NCBI RefSeq assembly: GCF_002127325.2
Contig: NC_035433.2
Coordinates: forward strand, 85,596,049 to 85,660,048
Length of the DNA: 64,000 bases
Reading direction: 5' to 3'
DNA from: Helianthus annuus
Lineage: Eukaryota; Streptophyta; Magnoliopsida; Asterales; Asteraceae
In this document: one piece after another, positions 43,440 to 54,350 of the stretch
How positions within the stretch are numbered: position 1 is the first letter of the stretch
Layout of the letters: every line of letters begins with the position of its first letter
Program-made: the position numbers and the translations under genes
The notes under the pieces: model-generated
Database searches by the model: none
Told to the model about the DNA's origin: nothing
The model's input: only the letters and a program-made list of their open reading frames with translations

Positions 43440-44075
43440 ACCACCGTTGCCTATCATTTTAACCAACATTGATTGTGGTTGACCAGATTTGACTTAATTA
43501 ACCTTAACTGGTCACCACCGACTCTAATCCATCATCAATGACCATAGTCGACCAACATTAATCCTAATTGACCACAATTGGCCATCTATGACCTTGATTT
43601 CCCTTGTAAATGGTGCAACTGGGTTAAAGGGGTTTTAAAATCTGCCAGCTCTTCGGTTTTGGTCAATGGCTCGCCAACGGCTGTGTTTTCATGTCAGAAA
43701 GGCCTTCGTCAAGGCGACCCTTTGTCCCCTTTCCTTTTCCTTATTGTTATTGAAGCTTTGTCGTGTTTAGTGGTTAAAGCTTGCGATGTGGGGAGATTTA
43801 ATGGGGTGAAGCTCCCTAATGGGGGCCCGATGGTGTCAGACCTTTTTTTATGCCGATGATGCGTTAATCCTTGGGGAGTGGGATAAGGAGAATTTCTTAT
43901 CGATAGCGAGAATTTTTTATGCCGATGTTGCGTTAATCCATGACCTTGCTTTACCTTTAATGGCGATAATTGAACATCAACCGCTCCAATTCACCATCCA
44001 TTAGCCTTAGATTATCATCAATGCTTATCATTGTTTATAATTAACCATAATTGACACAAATGACCTTAATAAATG
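43440..44075. repeat. Degenerate ttgaccacaatt repeat array, split by a LINE fragment
   Basis: Loosely repeated gaccaccattgacc-like units occupy 43,440-43,590 and resume at 43,965-44,070, with LINE RT sequence in between. Confidence 0.5.
43590..43945 (+). pseudogene. L1-type LINE reverse transcriptase fragment
   Basis: LVNGSPTAVFSCQKGLRQGD and PLSPFLFLIVIEAL, then after a frameshift FFYADDALILGEW. These are the consecutive RT motifs of plant L1 elements, including the catalytic YADD. The YADD segment is repeated in degenerate form (FYADVALI) about 70 bp on. Both ends are missing. Confidence 0.85.
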
Positions 44076-44079
44076 TGTT

Positions 44080-45496
44080 ATACATTGATAAAAAAAAAAA
44101 ACAAACAAATAGCAAAGTGGGTTCCAATTACACCTACAACATTACTGATGTTGTCCATTAGTTACTAGTTATGGGTCTGTTTGTGAACGCAATGGGACTC
44201 GACATAGCTGACAATAGAAAAACTAATCTATTTGCGATGGTTTTGTCACACAAATGTTGTACGATGTAACCAAAAAATAAATATGTGTTTTATAAAGGAA
44301 AAATTACACGTTTTGGTGTAATTTTTATAAAAAAATAATGTCGTATTAAAAAGTTATTAACGTTTAAAAAAATAGGGGGAATTGGAGGATAGATAAACTA
44401 TTGTCCTGGATTGACTAGAATACCCTACACAAACCCACGCGCCTCTTTTCTTCTCTTCAATTTCACTCATTTAATCTTAGCCCTTGATTAAATCAATTGA
44501 TAATCAAGATTACTTCCTAGGCTTTCTAGCCAAAAATACTTCCTATTATATCCTAACCCTATATTTGAAATTTGGAATAAGATTAATATCTGGATAAATA
44601 GAATGAGTAAAAAAGTTTATTTAAAATTTAATACTTCTTTTTAACTGGGATACAGGTTATTAAAGGGATCAGGCGGTAATTAGAATTAACTTTTTGTTTT
44701 CCCTCTCTCTCTCATTAAAACCGCTATGAAACCGTCTTCTTCCTATGAGAGCTTTCCCAATCCCAATCATAAAATCCCAATCCCAATCCATGCATTTCTC
44801 AACCTAATTCGGTGATCCGGGGGAAAATCGAACTTGACGAACTTGTTCATTCGCTGGAAGGAGTCAACTGCCAGTGATCGAAGGGTACCATTGGTTCAAT
44901 CGCAACCTCAACCACCTTCAATTTTAGGTCAGTAAATTGTAAAAGATAGGTGATTATGTTCGATTTAAATATGTTCAGAGAAACAATGTTGCTGAAATTG
45001 GCCATGTAGATTTTGAAAAGAGTTGTACATAATTGTTGTGTTCATTATGAGTAGATAAGTTCATACATATACATTCCTACCCAAAATTTTCAAAATCCAA
45101 TTACCTTATTCGAGAAACAATTCAATGGTTTTCTAGATTAAGTATGCCTGTGATATCGTATTGGATGTATAGGATTGATCGTGAAGCAACATAAAAGGGA
45201 ATAATTTAATAAAGTGAAAGATTTGACCCATACATAAAAGGGTCCTGTGAAGCAGCAAACCTAGGATCTAAATGGTCAAACTTCTATAGTCAAACCTCAC
45301 TATCAAGTTGCAAGGATATAATTTGCTAATACAATATTTGTTTCAGTTATGTTGTTCAGGATTTTAAGTAGACGACCTGTAACTTATTAGTTTCTTTTCT
45401 TCCCATTATATATCGGACCATGGTTTTGTAAGGCATACCCATCACTGGAGCTGCTTTACCCGTTAATTATGTGGTAAGTATTGATGTTTTTATTAC
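44080..45496. other. CACTA interior without recognised genes
   Basis: An A-run near 44,091, AT-rich sequence, and a leader-like CT-rich block (44,700-44,940) that may belong to the transposase-related gene downstream. No coding frame can be supported. Confidence 0.4.
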
Positions 45497-45549
45497 TATA
45501 CATGTGTATGTATTATATTTAGGATACTTGTATTTCTTTTTTTTAACAG

Positions 45550-46590
45550 ACAGACACAAGTTTTATTCCACACCACATCAAAAGAATTGTAACAGTACCC
45601 ATTAGCAAGATGCTAACAAGGCACCAACACCCAGCATGACCCATAAAACCACCCTTGACACCGGTACATTAATATTATACTACCCCCATCCCATCTCCTT
45701 AGAGTAATGAGAAACGTAAGCTGCTTTCTATTTGACCGGTTGAAATAGGCACAAGAACCGGACCTTTAGCGCATCTCCCTAGGTCCAATTGTCATGCCAA
45801 AACAAGGCTGAATCGCCCTTTCCAATCACACTTGATGTATTTATTGAGATCCAAATTAACTTTCCCAAACTCCTTGTTAACTGCTGTGGTATAGTCTAAA
45901 CCTCGTCATTACTGCTCGGAATTAGGGGGCAAACGAGTCGAGCCGAGCCCGAGCTCGAGCTCGAGCCCGACTCGATTCGAGCTTTATTTCTAATTAAACT
46001 CGAGCTTGACTCGAAGGTAATTTTTCAAGCTCGAATTCGGCTCGTGCTAGACTCGTTTAGTATTTATTAATTAATTTATATTAATTATAATTATAATTAT
46101 TATTATACATATAATTTAGTTATTTTTTTCTATTTATATAAATTGTAATTATTATTATATAAATATATGTTTAATATAAAATATATAAATAGAAAGCTCG
46201 TTTAGGCTCGCGAGCCGGCTCGAGTTCGATAAGCAAAGCTCGGGCTCGGGCTCGTTTACTAAACGAGCTTTTTTTAGGCTCGGGCTCGGGCTCGTTTACT
46301 AAACGAGCTTTTTTTAGGCTCGGGTTCGAGCTCGAGCTCGTTTAAGCTCGGCTCGTTCGAGCTTTTTTTCAAGCCGAGCTCGAGTAGCTCGGCTCGTTTG
46401 CACCCCTACTCGGAATCACATTAGTGCAACCAATGTTACCGTCGCCTTAACTACTAGGGCCCAAAGTTGGGAGCCGAAGGCCTTGATATGCCACCACCAG
46501 TTGGAGATCAGACCCATATTCAGTTCCTTGATGTTGATACCTGATATGCGTAGCCCTCGTTTCTTCTTCGAACCCACTTTGTTTCTTGCA
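45550..46590 (-). pseudogene. LINE ORF2 C-terminal (zf-RVT) remnant, copy 1, split by a MITE
   Basis: Minus-strand translation contains KKRGLRISGINIKELNMGL and SNWWWHIKAFGSQLWAL, the zf-RVT-region pattern of plant LINEs (GL...LN.ALL.KWWWR...LW), followed by a decayed tail. The MITE 45,923-46,408 sits inside it. Confidence 0.6.
45923..46408. mobile_element. hAT MITE, 486 bp, with filled and empty site
   Basis: Termini TAGGGGGCAAACGAG and CTCGTTTGCACCCCTA; perfect 8-bp TSD ctcggaat (45,915-45,922 and 46,409-46,416). The duplicated segment at ~47,984 has the same flanks without the insert (tgctcggaaattcagagtcac), a natural empty site. Strongly patterned gctcgggctcg words fill both ends. Confidence 0.95.
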
Positions 46591-46650
46591 TCTTATTATA
46601 ATATTATATAGTAAATATTGTTATTGTATTGTATGTTTTTGAATAGATAG

Positions 46651-47540
46651 TATGGGGAGGCGCAAACAACTACATATCACTTCTACTGACATCAGTAAAA
46701 TGCAAGATTATCCATCAAAAGGTACTAATGCAAATTATCCAAATTCTTTGATGTATTGTTTTTTTTCTTCTTCTCATTGGTTAGTTTTTGACTTTGACTA
46801 GGTAATGTGTACATGGAAGCTAGACTAGCGAGGATTCAGGAGAACCAAAAAAGACTACGAGAATTAGGAGTTAAAAACATTGTGGACTCTATGACAAGTT
46901 TGGTAGACATTAACAAAATGAAGAAAAAAACAGTGAAACGGAACATTCGTGCGGAGGATGTAGATTATATTCCAGACCCAGGTGAAGATCCAGGTGATGA
47001 TTGTGAGGAAGATAACCAACAAGTTGGTAGAAGTATTGTAGTACCCAAAAAGGTAATATGATTATTCAAACTTTGTTTATTTTATTTTATATAGAGATGT
47101 GATCTAATGAAAATAAATCTGTTTTAGCGACATCATTCACAATATATTCCACCAATGTCCATGAGTAGAGCTGCTAATCTAACGAAACTACGTTGGGTGC
47201 TTGCTCCAAATGTCTCCCAAAAGGTTCCGTCTACTTCAAAGGCAACAAAACCGAATAAAGAAGGAGCAAAGAGACGGGTGATTCTTGTTGATGAGGATGA
47301 TGACGAGGACGAGGAAATATTTCAAGGTATTATTTTGTTAATCTTAAAGTTTATTCAATTAAAGGTACCTTTTATATTGATTTACTCTTCTACGCTTTAA
47401 GAAGGTAATAAAGTGGATATGGAAGTAGATGGTGTTGATGAAGATGATGAGCATGGAGACATGGTAGATCACAACTATTCTGAAGATGAAAACAATGATC
47501 AAGAACAATTGCATGGCCCTGAAAAAGATAAAGCAACAGG
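46651..47540 (+). pseudogene. Transposase-related gene, exons 1-4 (copy 1)
   Basis: Exon 1, 46,651-46,720 (MGRRKQLHITSTDISKMQDY); exon 2, 46,801-47,052 (EARLARIQENQKRLRELGVK, acidic DYIPDPGEDPGDDCEED); exon 3, 47,129-47,325 (basic, then DEDDDEDEE); exon 4, 47,402-47,541 (very acidic). All have GT/AG borders that keep the frame. Exons 1-2 are the same as in the second copy, whose C-terminus looks like the plant Ptta/En/Spm transposase family. Whether copy 1 is expressed alone or spliced onward to copy 2 cannot be seen. Confidence 0.5.
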
Positions 47541-47619
47541 TTGGTTCTGATTAAACTTACTATACATGTGTATCTATGTATTATATTTAGGATACTTTTA
47601 TTTCTTATTTTTCACAGCC

Positions 47620-48175
47620 AAACATAACTTTTATTCCACACCACATCAAAAGAATTACAACAGTACCCATTAGCAAGATGCTAACAAGGCACCAACACCC
47701 AGCATGACCCATAAAACCACCCTTGACTCACCAGTACATTGATATTATACTACCCCATCCCATCTCCGTAGAGTAATGAGAAACGTAAGCTACTTTGTCT
47801 TTGACTGGTTGAAATAGGCACAAGAACCAGACCTTTAGCGCATCTCCCTAGGTCCAATTGTCATGCTAAAACAAGGCTGAATCGCCCTTTCCAATCACAC
47901 TTGATGTATTTATTGAGATCCAAATTAACTTTCCCAAACTCCTTGTTAACTGTTGTGGTGTAGTCTAAACCCCGTCATTGCTGCTCGGAAATTCAGAGTC
48001 ACATTAGTGCAGCCAATGTATGTTACCGTGGCCTTAACTACTAGGGCCCAAAGTTGGGAGCCGAAGGCCTTGATACGCCACCACCAGTTGGAGATAATAC
48101 CCATATTTAGTTCCTTGATGTTAATACCTGATATGCGCAGCCCTCGTTTCTTCTTCGAACCTACTTTGTTTCTTG
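47620..48175 (-). pseudogene. LINE ORF2 C-terminal remnant, copy 2
   Basis: The duplicate of the fragment at 45,550, without the MITE. Same minus-strand wording (RGLRISGINIKELN) with a few extra differences. Confidence 0.6.
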
Positions 48176-48238
48176 CATGTTATTATAATATTATATAGTA
48201 AATATTGTTATTGTATTGTATGTTTTTGAATAGACAAT

Positions 48239-49384
48239 ATGGGTAGGCGCAAACAACTACATATCACTTCTACCGACATCAGTAAAATGCAAGATTATCC
48301 ATCAAATTCTCATGATGCACAAGGTACTAATGCAAATTATCCGTATTCTTTGATGTATTGTTTTTTTTTCTTCTTCTCATTGGTTAGTTTTTGACTTTGA
48401 CTAGGTAATGTGTACATGGAAGCTAGACTAGCGAGGATTCAGGAGAACCAAAAAAGACTACGAGAATTAGGCGTTAAAAACATTGTCGACTCTATGACAA
48501 TTTTGGTAGAGAGTAACAAAATGAAGAAAAAAACAGTGAAACGGAACACTCGTGCGGGGGATGTAGATTATATTCTAGATCCAGGTGAAGATCTAGGTGA
48601 TGATTGTGAGGAAGATAACCAACAAGTTGGTAGACTTGCTTATGAAGTGGTATTATTCTAGTTATTTTGACATATTATTGTAAAATTTAGTTTTTCATTT
48701 CTTTTACTAATCATTAAGCATAAATTATAGGCAACGAAGAATGATGGTGTATACCCGACCCGAGGAGAAATGTATATAACAACTCGCACTCGTAAAGATG
48801 GAAGTTTTGTTGATGATAAAGCAGCTAACGTTGTGGTAATGTATTTTTATGCATTAAAATATTTTTACATATCATGTGTGTGTTCACTTTTTTTATAAGC
48901 TTACCTATATTATTATGTATTTAGGCTTCACTAAAAGCTATTGCAAGTGACTCTGCAAGCAAACCCATAGATTCGCATGATTTTACAAATGATGAATACT
49001 CAAAAGTTAAAGGCTTAGAGAAAAGAGGGTATGTTCGATTAGTTGGAAGAATGCCAGCCACAAAAAGTAAAGGTGATTCTTCAACTAATTCACATACTAT
49101 TCATCAGCTTCAGAGTGTTGTGAACGTTATGATGAACATTATCCAAGAACGTATCCCCGATGCAAACTTGCCTATAGTTCTTAGCAATAAGAACATACAG
49201 GTACTTACATACATGCACTACTATGTGGTCTTTTACACATATATATCTTTGTATTAGCATTTATTCTCACTAAAATTTTTTAGGTCCCTCTCGTCGGTTC
49301 TTCGGCTCCTAGCAACTCTTTACCTAGTAACGAATTATCATCTTCAAGAAGTGACGATATTGATGACAGAGCTGAAAACATGTG
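48239..49384 (+). CDS. Ptta/En/Spm-type plant transposase-related gene (copy 2)
   Basis: Predicted exons: 48,239-48,325 (MGRRKQLHITSTDISKMQDY plus NSHDAQ), ~48,407-48,648, 48,731-48,836 (MYITTRTRKDGSFVDDKAAN), 48,925-49,200 (DEYSKVKGLEKRGYVRLVGR, then a hydrophobic helix VVNVMMNIIQERI), and 49,284-49,384 with a TGA stop. The TRTRKDGSFVDDKA block followed by an RGYVRLVG block is the pattern of the plant 'Ptta/En/Spm' transposase family, usually found in CACTA elements. The role is probably DNA-binding/accessory; no DDE domain is seen. The donor of exon 2 is uncertain, so the model may be imperfect. Confidence 0.6.
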
Positions 49385-49619
49385 AAGCCTTGGAGGAATA
49401 GAGATAACAAGATTAATGGATTTCTTGGCACTAAGTTTTTTTAGAGTATGATTCGTATCGAAAGAACGCTTTGACTTCTTTTATAGACATTCATTTGTTT
49501 TCTAACACTTATAGTATGTTTTGGATCGAACTTTTAGTTGAAGTTATGACATTATTATTTTGCTACATGTTTTCATTTTTATTTCTATATTATATCCTAA
49601 ATAAATAACAGCTAAATTA

Positions 49620-49957
49620 ATATGATAAATGATTGTAGTGGCATTTTATTTTTGTGGCAAAAATTATGTGTCACTAAAAGTAGTATAGATATATTACTAG
49701 GAATAGTTTTTACTGGCATAAAAATTGTGCCACAAAAAGTTTGTTATTTTTATATTGTGGCTAAAAGAAAAGTGTCACTAATAACTAAAAAAAATTATAG
49801 AGGCACACTAAAAAGTGCCACTAAAGCCTTTTAGTGGCACTGCTTCTAGTGACACTTTTTTTGTGTGCCACTCATTCCTTAAGGGGTCTTTGGTGGCATT
49901 TTTATGGATTTTTGTGGCACTTTTTGTGTGTCACTAAATGTCAGTTTTTTTGTAGTG
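49620..49957. repeat. Right subterminal repeats of the CACTA element
   Basis: Dense gtggcatttt/gtgtcactaa/agtggcac motifs every 25-50 bp in both orientations up to the TTTTTTTGTAGTG end. Confidence 0.85.
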
Positions 49958-51071
49958 CCAGTAAGAATACAAAGACTTAAAATCACTATAATATAAGTAA
50001 CAATTGGAAAACATTTAGGGTTTTGCAAGCATTTGATAAAACTACGTTGTGAGAAAAAGAGAATGACTCACTATGTTGTGAGAAAAAAGAGGACGACTCA
50101 CTCTGTAGATTTAGGGTTTCAGTAATAGCCTCCTAGTGCCGTTTAAAAAACAAGTAATAGCCTCCTAGTCTAAGTCCTGGGTTCCTAATTAGACATACAA
50201 TTCAACATGTATTAATGTATTAAGCCAATTCAAACTTTAACGATAATCACGAGATCAAAACCACAACGTAGTTAACAAAGTATAGCCTTATACAGGCAGC
50301 ACTTTGACATCCGTTGATTTGGTTTCAGATCGATGGGACAGGGTATCGTACCAGTTATTAGGGTTAGCACGCTGATTACGGAGCAGAGTTTTGGGGTTTA
50401 GGGGCTCCGGGTAGTAGAACAAAGTTTGGAAAGAGAAGCAATATCGATTTGTGATCGAAATGGTGCAACTGAACTTCTCCCAGACTGGCCTTTATATAGC
50501 CCAGGCAGGCTTCTCCCGCGTGTCGCGGAAGAAGACAGGGTGTCTTCCGCGTGTCGCCAGGAGGGTCGGCCTGGCCTAGACCTGCCACCTGTCCAGCATA
50601 AGTCTGACACGTGGCGCGACGTTCTGACACGTGTCCCTGGCCGCCTTTCTCGTCCAATCGCACGTTTTTCTTGATTTTCGTGCTGGTTCTTATCGCGTAT
50701 GCTCGGGTCATGATCCTAAATAGTTTCGTTTTTAATTGCGAGTCTAACAAGAGTACTTTTGTGCAGGTTGGTTCATCAACCGTCAAGTTTTCTTAACCGC
50801 TAAGTTGGGTATACAAGTTTCGTCGCGCACACTTCTGGTTTTGATTACGGGTTGTTGTCGAGAATATTTTTCAGGGTTGTTACATGTATTTTTTTAATAT
50901 CAACACAAATAAACTATTTATTTAAAAAAATACTTAATGATTGTCAGCTATAATGTAAATACAGAACTTGATTATTCAAAATACTCATTTAATAAAAACA
51001 TTTCTTTTCAATTCGATTTTTTCATTTATAGTTATCGTGCTTCTCTCAATTGTTATTCCATACTAATAAAA

Positions 51072-53094
51072 GAAGTAAATTACGGCTTTGGCCCCTGTGG
51101 TTTAGCCAGTTTAACCATTTCAGCCAAAAAGAAATCTTTTAAAATATCAGACCCTGAGGTTGCATTTTATAACGGTTTTGGTCGCTGACAACAACTTTGT
51201 TACTTTTTTTTGCAGTTAAGTGTAAGGATAATTAGGTAATTATATACCTTAGGGGCTGTTTCTGATAATTACAAAGTTCTTTTAACATTTAAAAAGTTAT
51301 TAATGCAATTACTCAAGTTTTTTTATTTCGTTATTTTAACGATTACTATTTAACAAAATATGTTTTATATATACAAATAAATATGTATTTTCATTAAACG
51401 TTTTTTTGATAAACGTCGTTTTTAAAATCATTTGTTTTTAAACTTTTTTTTAAACCGTCTATCGTTTTTAAAATTATTCATTTTTAAACCGCTTGTTTAT
51501 TAAAATCATTCTTTTTAAAATTGTTTGTCTTTAAAAGTTTTTTTAAACGATTCATTTTATACCATTCTTTTTAAAATCACTTTTTTTTTTACTTTTTTAA
51601 CAATTCGTTATTTTAAGTTGTTAATTTTTAAAAGCGTTTCTTGTTAAACCGTTCCTATTAGAACCGTTTTTTAAAACCATTCATTTCTGAAACTTTGTAT
51701 TCAGTTTACTTATAGCCGTTAGGGAAAAAGAACTCAAGAAAATGAACGATTTCAAAAATCCAAGAAATTTAAAAAATCGATTTTAAACGAATGAGTGGTT
51801 TAAAAAAGAAGATTAAAAAAATGACGTTTATAAAAAAACAAAACCTTAAAAAATAAGTTAACAAGTGTAAGCAACTAGAAAATGCACGAATTTAATAAAC
51901 GAAAAGTTAAAAAAAATAATGAATTTTATATAAACAAACGGTCCAAAGAAATGGAAGATTTGAAAAGGAGATAAACCATTCTAAAAAAATTTTAAAAATG
52001 AACGATCTTTTGCAAACTTTTTATTAGAATGTTTTTTTTTTTTCAAATCTTACATCTCTTTTGTTTTTTTATACACTTCGTTTTTTATAATTTAAAAAAT
52101 GAACGTGTTAGAGCATGTGAGATCGTTGGTACTTGTACTGGATTAGTTTAGTTGTAGTTTGTATGCCTTTTGAATGTTTAGGGGGTTGTTTTGTAATTAT
52201 CTAGAAGTAATATTCCTGACCTAGTGTAGTTAAGATTCCAGCAAATTTATAAATTTGCTGGTTAGTCAGGATGCTAGTATAAATACCCCAAGCATTGTAA
52301 CACATTCAAGCTTTTGGCTCTTGGTGGAATCAAGTGTTGTTTACATTCTTATTGAGCTTTGATCTGATTTCCAAGGTTGTTTATTGTTATATCATTCTGT
52401 TTGGATTCAATACAACACTAGTTGTATTCCTCAATCCATTAGCTTCACCTTCATCTTCATTCTTGATATTTCTTGACTAGTCATAGTTCAAACACTTAAT
52501 CAATAGGTGTTTTGGACTAAAACAACCAACCACTGTGATCCGGATACGTTTTGGGAACTACAGAACGCCTTAAAAAAGTGAGTAGTTTAAAATAAATGAT
52601 TTTAAAAATAATGATATAAAATAAAGTGTTTAACAAAACTTTAAAAGACAACGATTTTAAAAAACAAATGGTTTAAAGAGGAACAATTTTAAAAACGATA
52701 GATGGTTTAAACAAAATGTAAAATACAAATTATTTTTTAAAACGATTTTTATAAAAATAAACGGTTAATGAAAATACATATTTATTTGTATATTTAAGAC
52801 GTTTTTTGTTCAATAATAATCGTGAAAATAACGAAATAATAAAAAAAAAAACTTGAGTAATTACATTAATAATCTATTAAATATTAAAAGAGCTTTGTAG
52901 TTATCAAAAACAACCCCTAAGGTACATAATGACCTAATTACTCTTACACTTAACTGCAAAAAAGTAACAAAGTTAGTGTCAGGGGCCAAAACCGTTATAA
53001 AATGCGACCTCAGGGTCTGATATATAAAAAAATTCTTTTTAGACTGAAATGGTTAAACTGTCTAAACCACATGGGCCAAAACATTAATTTACTC
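51072..53094. mobile_element. MULE-like fold-back element, 2.0 kb, with ~500-bp inverted arms
   Basis: Perfect 9-bp TSDs ctaataaaa at 51,063-51,071 and 53,095-53,103. The arms (about 51,072-51,560 and 52,610-53,094) are inverted copies ending gaagtaaatta / taatttactc, the same terminal word as the element at 35,271. The middle is AT-rich low complexity (tttaaac/gtttaaa words) and holds a nested solo LTR. No transposase. Confidence 0.85.
52106..52562 (+). repeat. Solo LTR, 457 bp, nested in the fold-back element
   Basis: Starts tgttagagcatg, ends gggaactaca; perfect 5-bp TSD gaacg (52,101-52,105 and 52,563-52,567). TATA-like gtataaatacccc at about 52,278. The size and promoter layout fit a small copia-type LTR; the family is unknown. 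Direction is taken from the TATA box. Confidence 0.85.
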
Positions 53095-53103
53095 CTAATA
53101 AAA

Positions 53104-53909
53104 GCCATTGCAATTATATAATTTGACAATATATTTAGTGACAATTTGCAAAAACAAAAGAAATGTAACCCACCAGGAGGCAACATAACGGTCCCCTCAG
53201 CCTAGCTGGTTAATCTTGTCCATGTAGGCTCGCGCCTCCGCTAAACGACAACACAACTCACCTAATTCTATCTTGTGCCTATAAAGTCCACTTTGATTAA
53301 GATTAAGAATAATAATAATTAGAGATAAAAAAATGGAACAAAAAGTATATTTAAAAAAAAACATCCGAAATTATTATATTGATGAGAGTTAGCTGTAAAG
53401 TTTATTTTTTCTATAAAGCGTAAAACACACCCAAAACTCAGAAATAACACAGTGAAGGTTATTAAAACACAATAATTGTGGTTTTAGTTTTGTGTTTTGA
53501 ATGATAAGACTTTGATTATGAAATGATTAACATTAGTGTGCTTTATGTTGATTATCATGTCGTGTTTTATTCATAGTTATACAATTGTGTGTTTGAAGTT
53601 TTTATGGACTGTTAGACTTCTAATATAGTATTTTAGTACTAGTTACTCTGTTATTTGGGGGTTTTGGGTGTGTGTTATGGTTGAAATTGTGGTGTTTTAT
53701 GACTTTGTATACTTTTTAGAAAAAATCAACTTTGTAGCCAAACCTCACCCTAGGGGGAGGTTCATTTGAGAAGAATCTTCTTACAAGAAGAAAAATAAAT
53801 TAATCTAGGCCTTATATTTTTTTGATCAATGGTTGTGAATCAAGATATAATTTTTGTCTAGTTTTAACTAATGCTTTAATTAATAAGGGTATGATAGACA
53901 TTTTGATGT
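53104..53909. other. Intergenic, nothing firm
   Basis: AT-rich. A cctagggggaggttcatttg word near 53,750 looks like a MITE end, but I found no partner. Confidence 0.35.
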
Positions 53910-53926
53910 AGAATACTAATAAATAT

Positions 53927-54161
53927 ACCCATGGCATTATAGCCTAGTGGTATCTTGGTGGTGGGATAAGGCTTATGACCATTAGGTCATGGGTTCGATT
54001 CTCACAAAGGGGGTTTTTCCTAGATTTATTGGGTTTCCTCCTGAATTGGTGTATAGGCATTATTGCCTAGTGGAGATGGATATGATCGGGTGGTTCTGCT
54101 GGTGGCACGATGATACTCCAGTGGTCCGTCAGTGATCCAAATTTGTCGTTCAAAAAAAAAA
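53927..54161 (+). mobile_element. tRNA-derived SINE, plus strand
   Basis: A-box-like tagcctagtggtatcttgg and B-box-like gggttcgattc lie ~45 bp apart near the 5' end. An A-rich tail follows. Perfect 17-bp TSDs agaatactaataaatat lie at 53,910-53,926 and 54,162-54,178. A second copy in inverse orientation lies at 55,586. Confidence 0.9.
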
Positions 54162-54227
54162 AGAATACTAATAAATATTATAAACTGTTACTCAAGTCTT
54201 ATTAATGCCACCATAATTTCCTTCTCA

Positions 54228-54350
54228 CCACCATTAATGTATTGGTCCTACACCAATTTTATTAGAAGTGACCAAATTATTTAAAAGTGTTGTGTCCTAC
54301 ACATATTTTATTATAAGTCGCAAAATTATTTAAAAGTGTTGGGGTCCTAC
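54228..54350. repeat. ~55-bp imperfect tandem duplication
   Basis: ttttattagaagtgacc ... aaaagtgttgtgtcctacac is repeated as ttttattataagtcgc ... aaaagtgttggggtcctacac. Confidence 0.75.

Larger units (their letters stand above)
45497..48633. repeat. Tandem segmental duplication within the CACTA element
   Basis: Copy 1 (45,497-47,033) and copy 2 (47,563-48,633) share the catgtgtat/ttatatttaggata start, a LINE remnant and the first two exons of the transposase-related gene. They are collinear and roughly 95% identical by eye, except for the 486-bp MITE present only in copy 1. They diverge abruptly after gttggtaga in exon 2. Confidence 0.85.
38399..49957 (+). mobile_element. CACTA (En/Spm) transposon, 11.6 kb, with captured gene fragments
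   Basis: Ends are CACTACAGAAAAAAAA and TTTTTTTGTAGTG, with 3-bp TSD cca on both sides (38,396-38,398 and 49,958-49,960). Both subterminal zones carry many copies of tttagtggca/agtgccac, the usual transposase-binding repeats of this superfamily. Inside are fragments of two host genes (RLCK kinase, ARF), nested MITEs, LINE pieces and a partly duplicated Ptta/En/Spm-type gene. I see no TnpD-like catalytic transposase, so it is probably non-autonomous. Confidence 0.88.
37808..50884 (-). repeat. Solo LTR of a gypsy element, split by a CACTA transposon
   Basis: The left part (37,808-38,398) starts tgtcacaacccccgacc; the right part (49,961-50,884) ends gggttgttaca. Read on the minus strand it is TGTAACAACCC ... 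GGGGGTTGTGACA, about 1.5 kb, with perfect TSDs tgtat (37,803-37,807 and 50,885-50,889). A leftward TATA-like ggctatataaagg lies near 50,490-50,502. No internal element sequence is present, so it is a solo LTR. It was then interrupted by the CACTA element. Confidence 0.85.

Noticed and set aside
50376..50786. Overlapping ORFs on both strands with high GC
   Set aside because: They lie inside the solo LTR, with ccgcgtgtcgc repeats; no domain and no ATG context.
53170..53280. tRNA- or SINE-like ctagctggttaatc ... gctcgcgcctcc
   Set aside because: No B box in the right place and no TSD.
53941..54010. Possible tRNA gene
   Set aside because: A and B boxes belong to a SINE with tail and TSD; no tRNA cloverleaf is evident.
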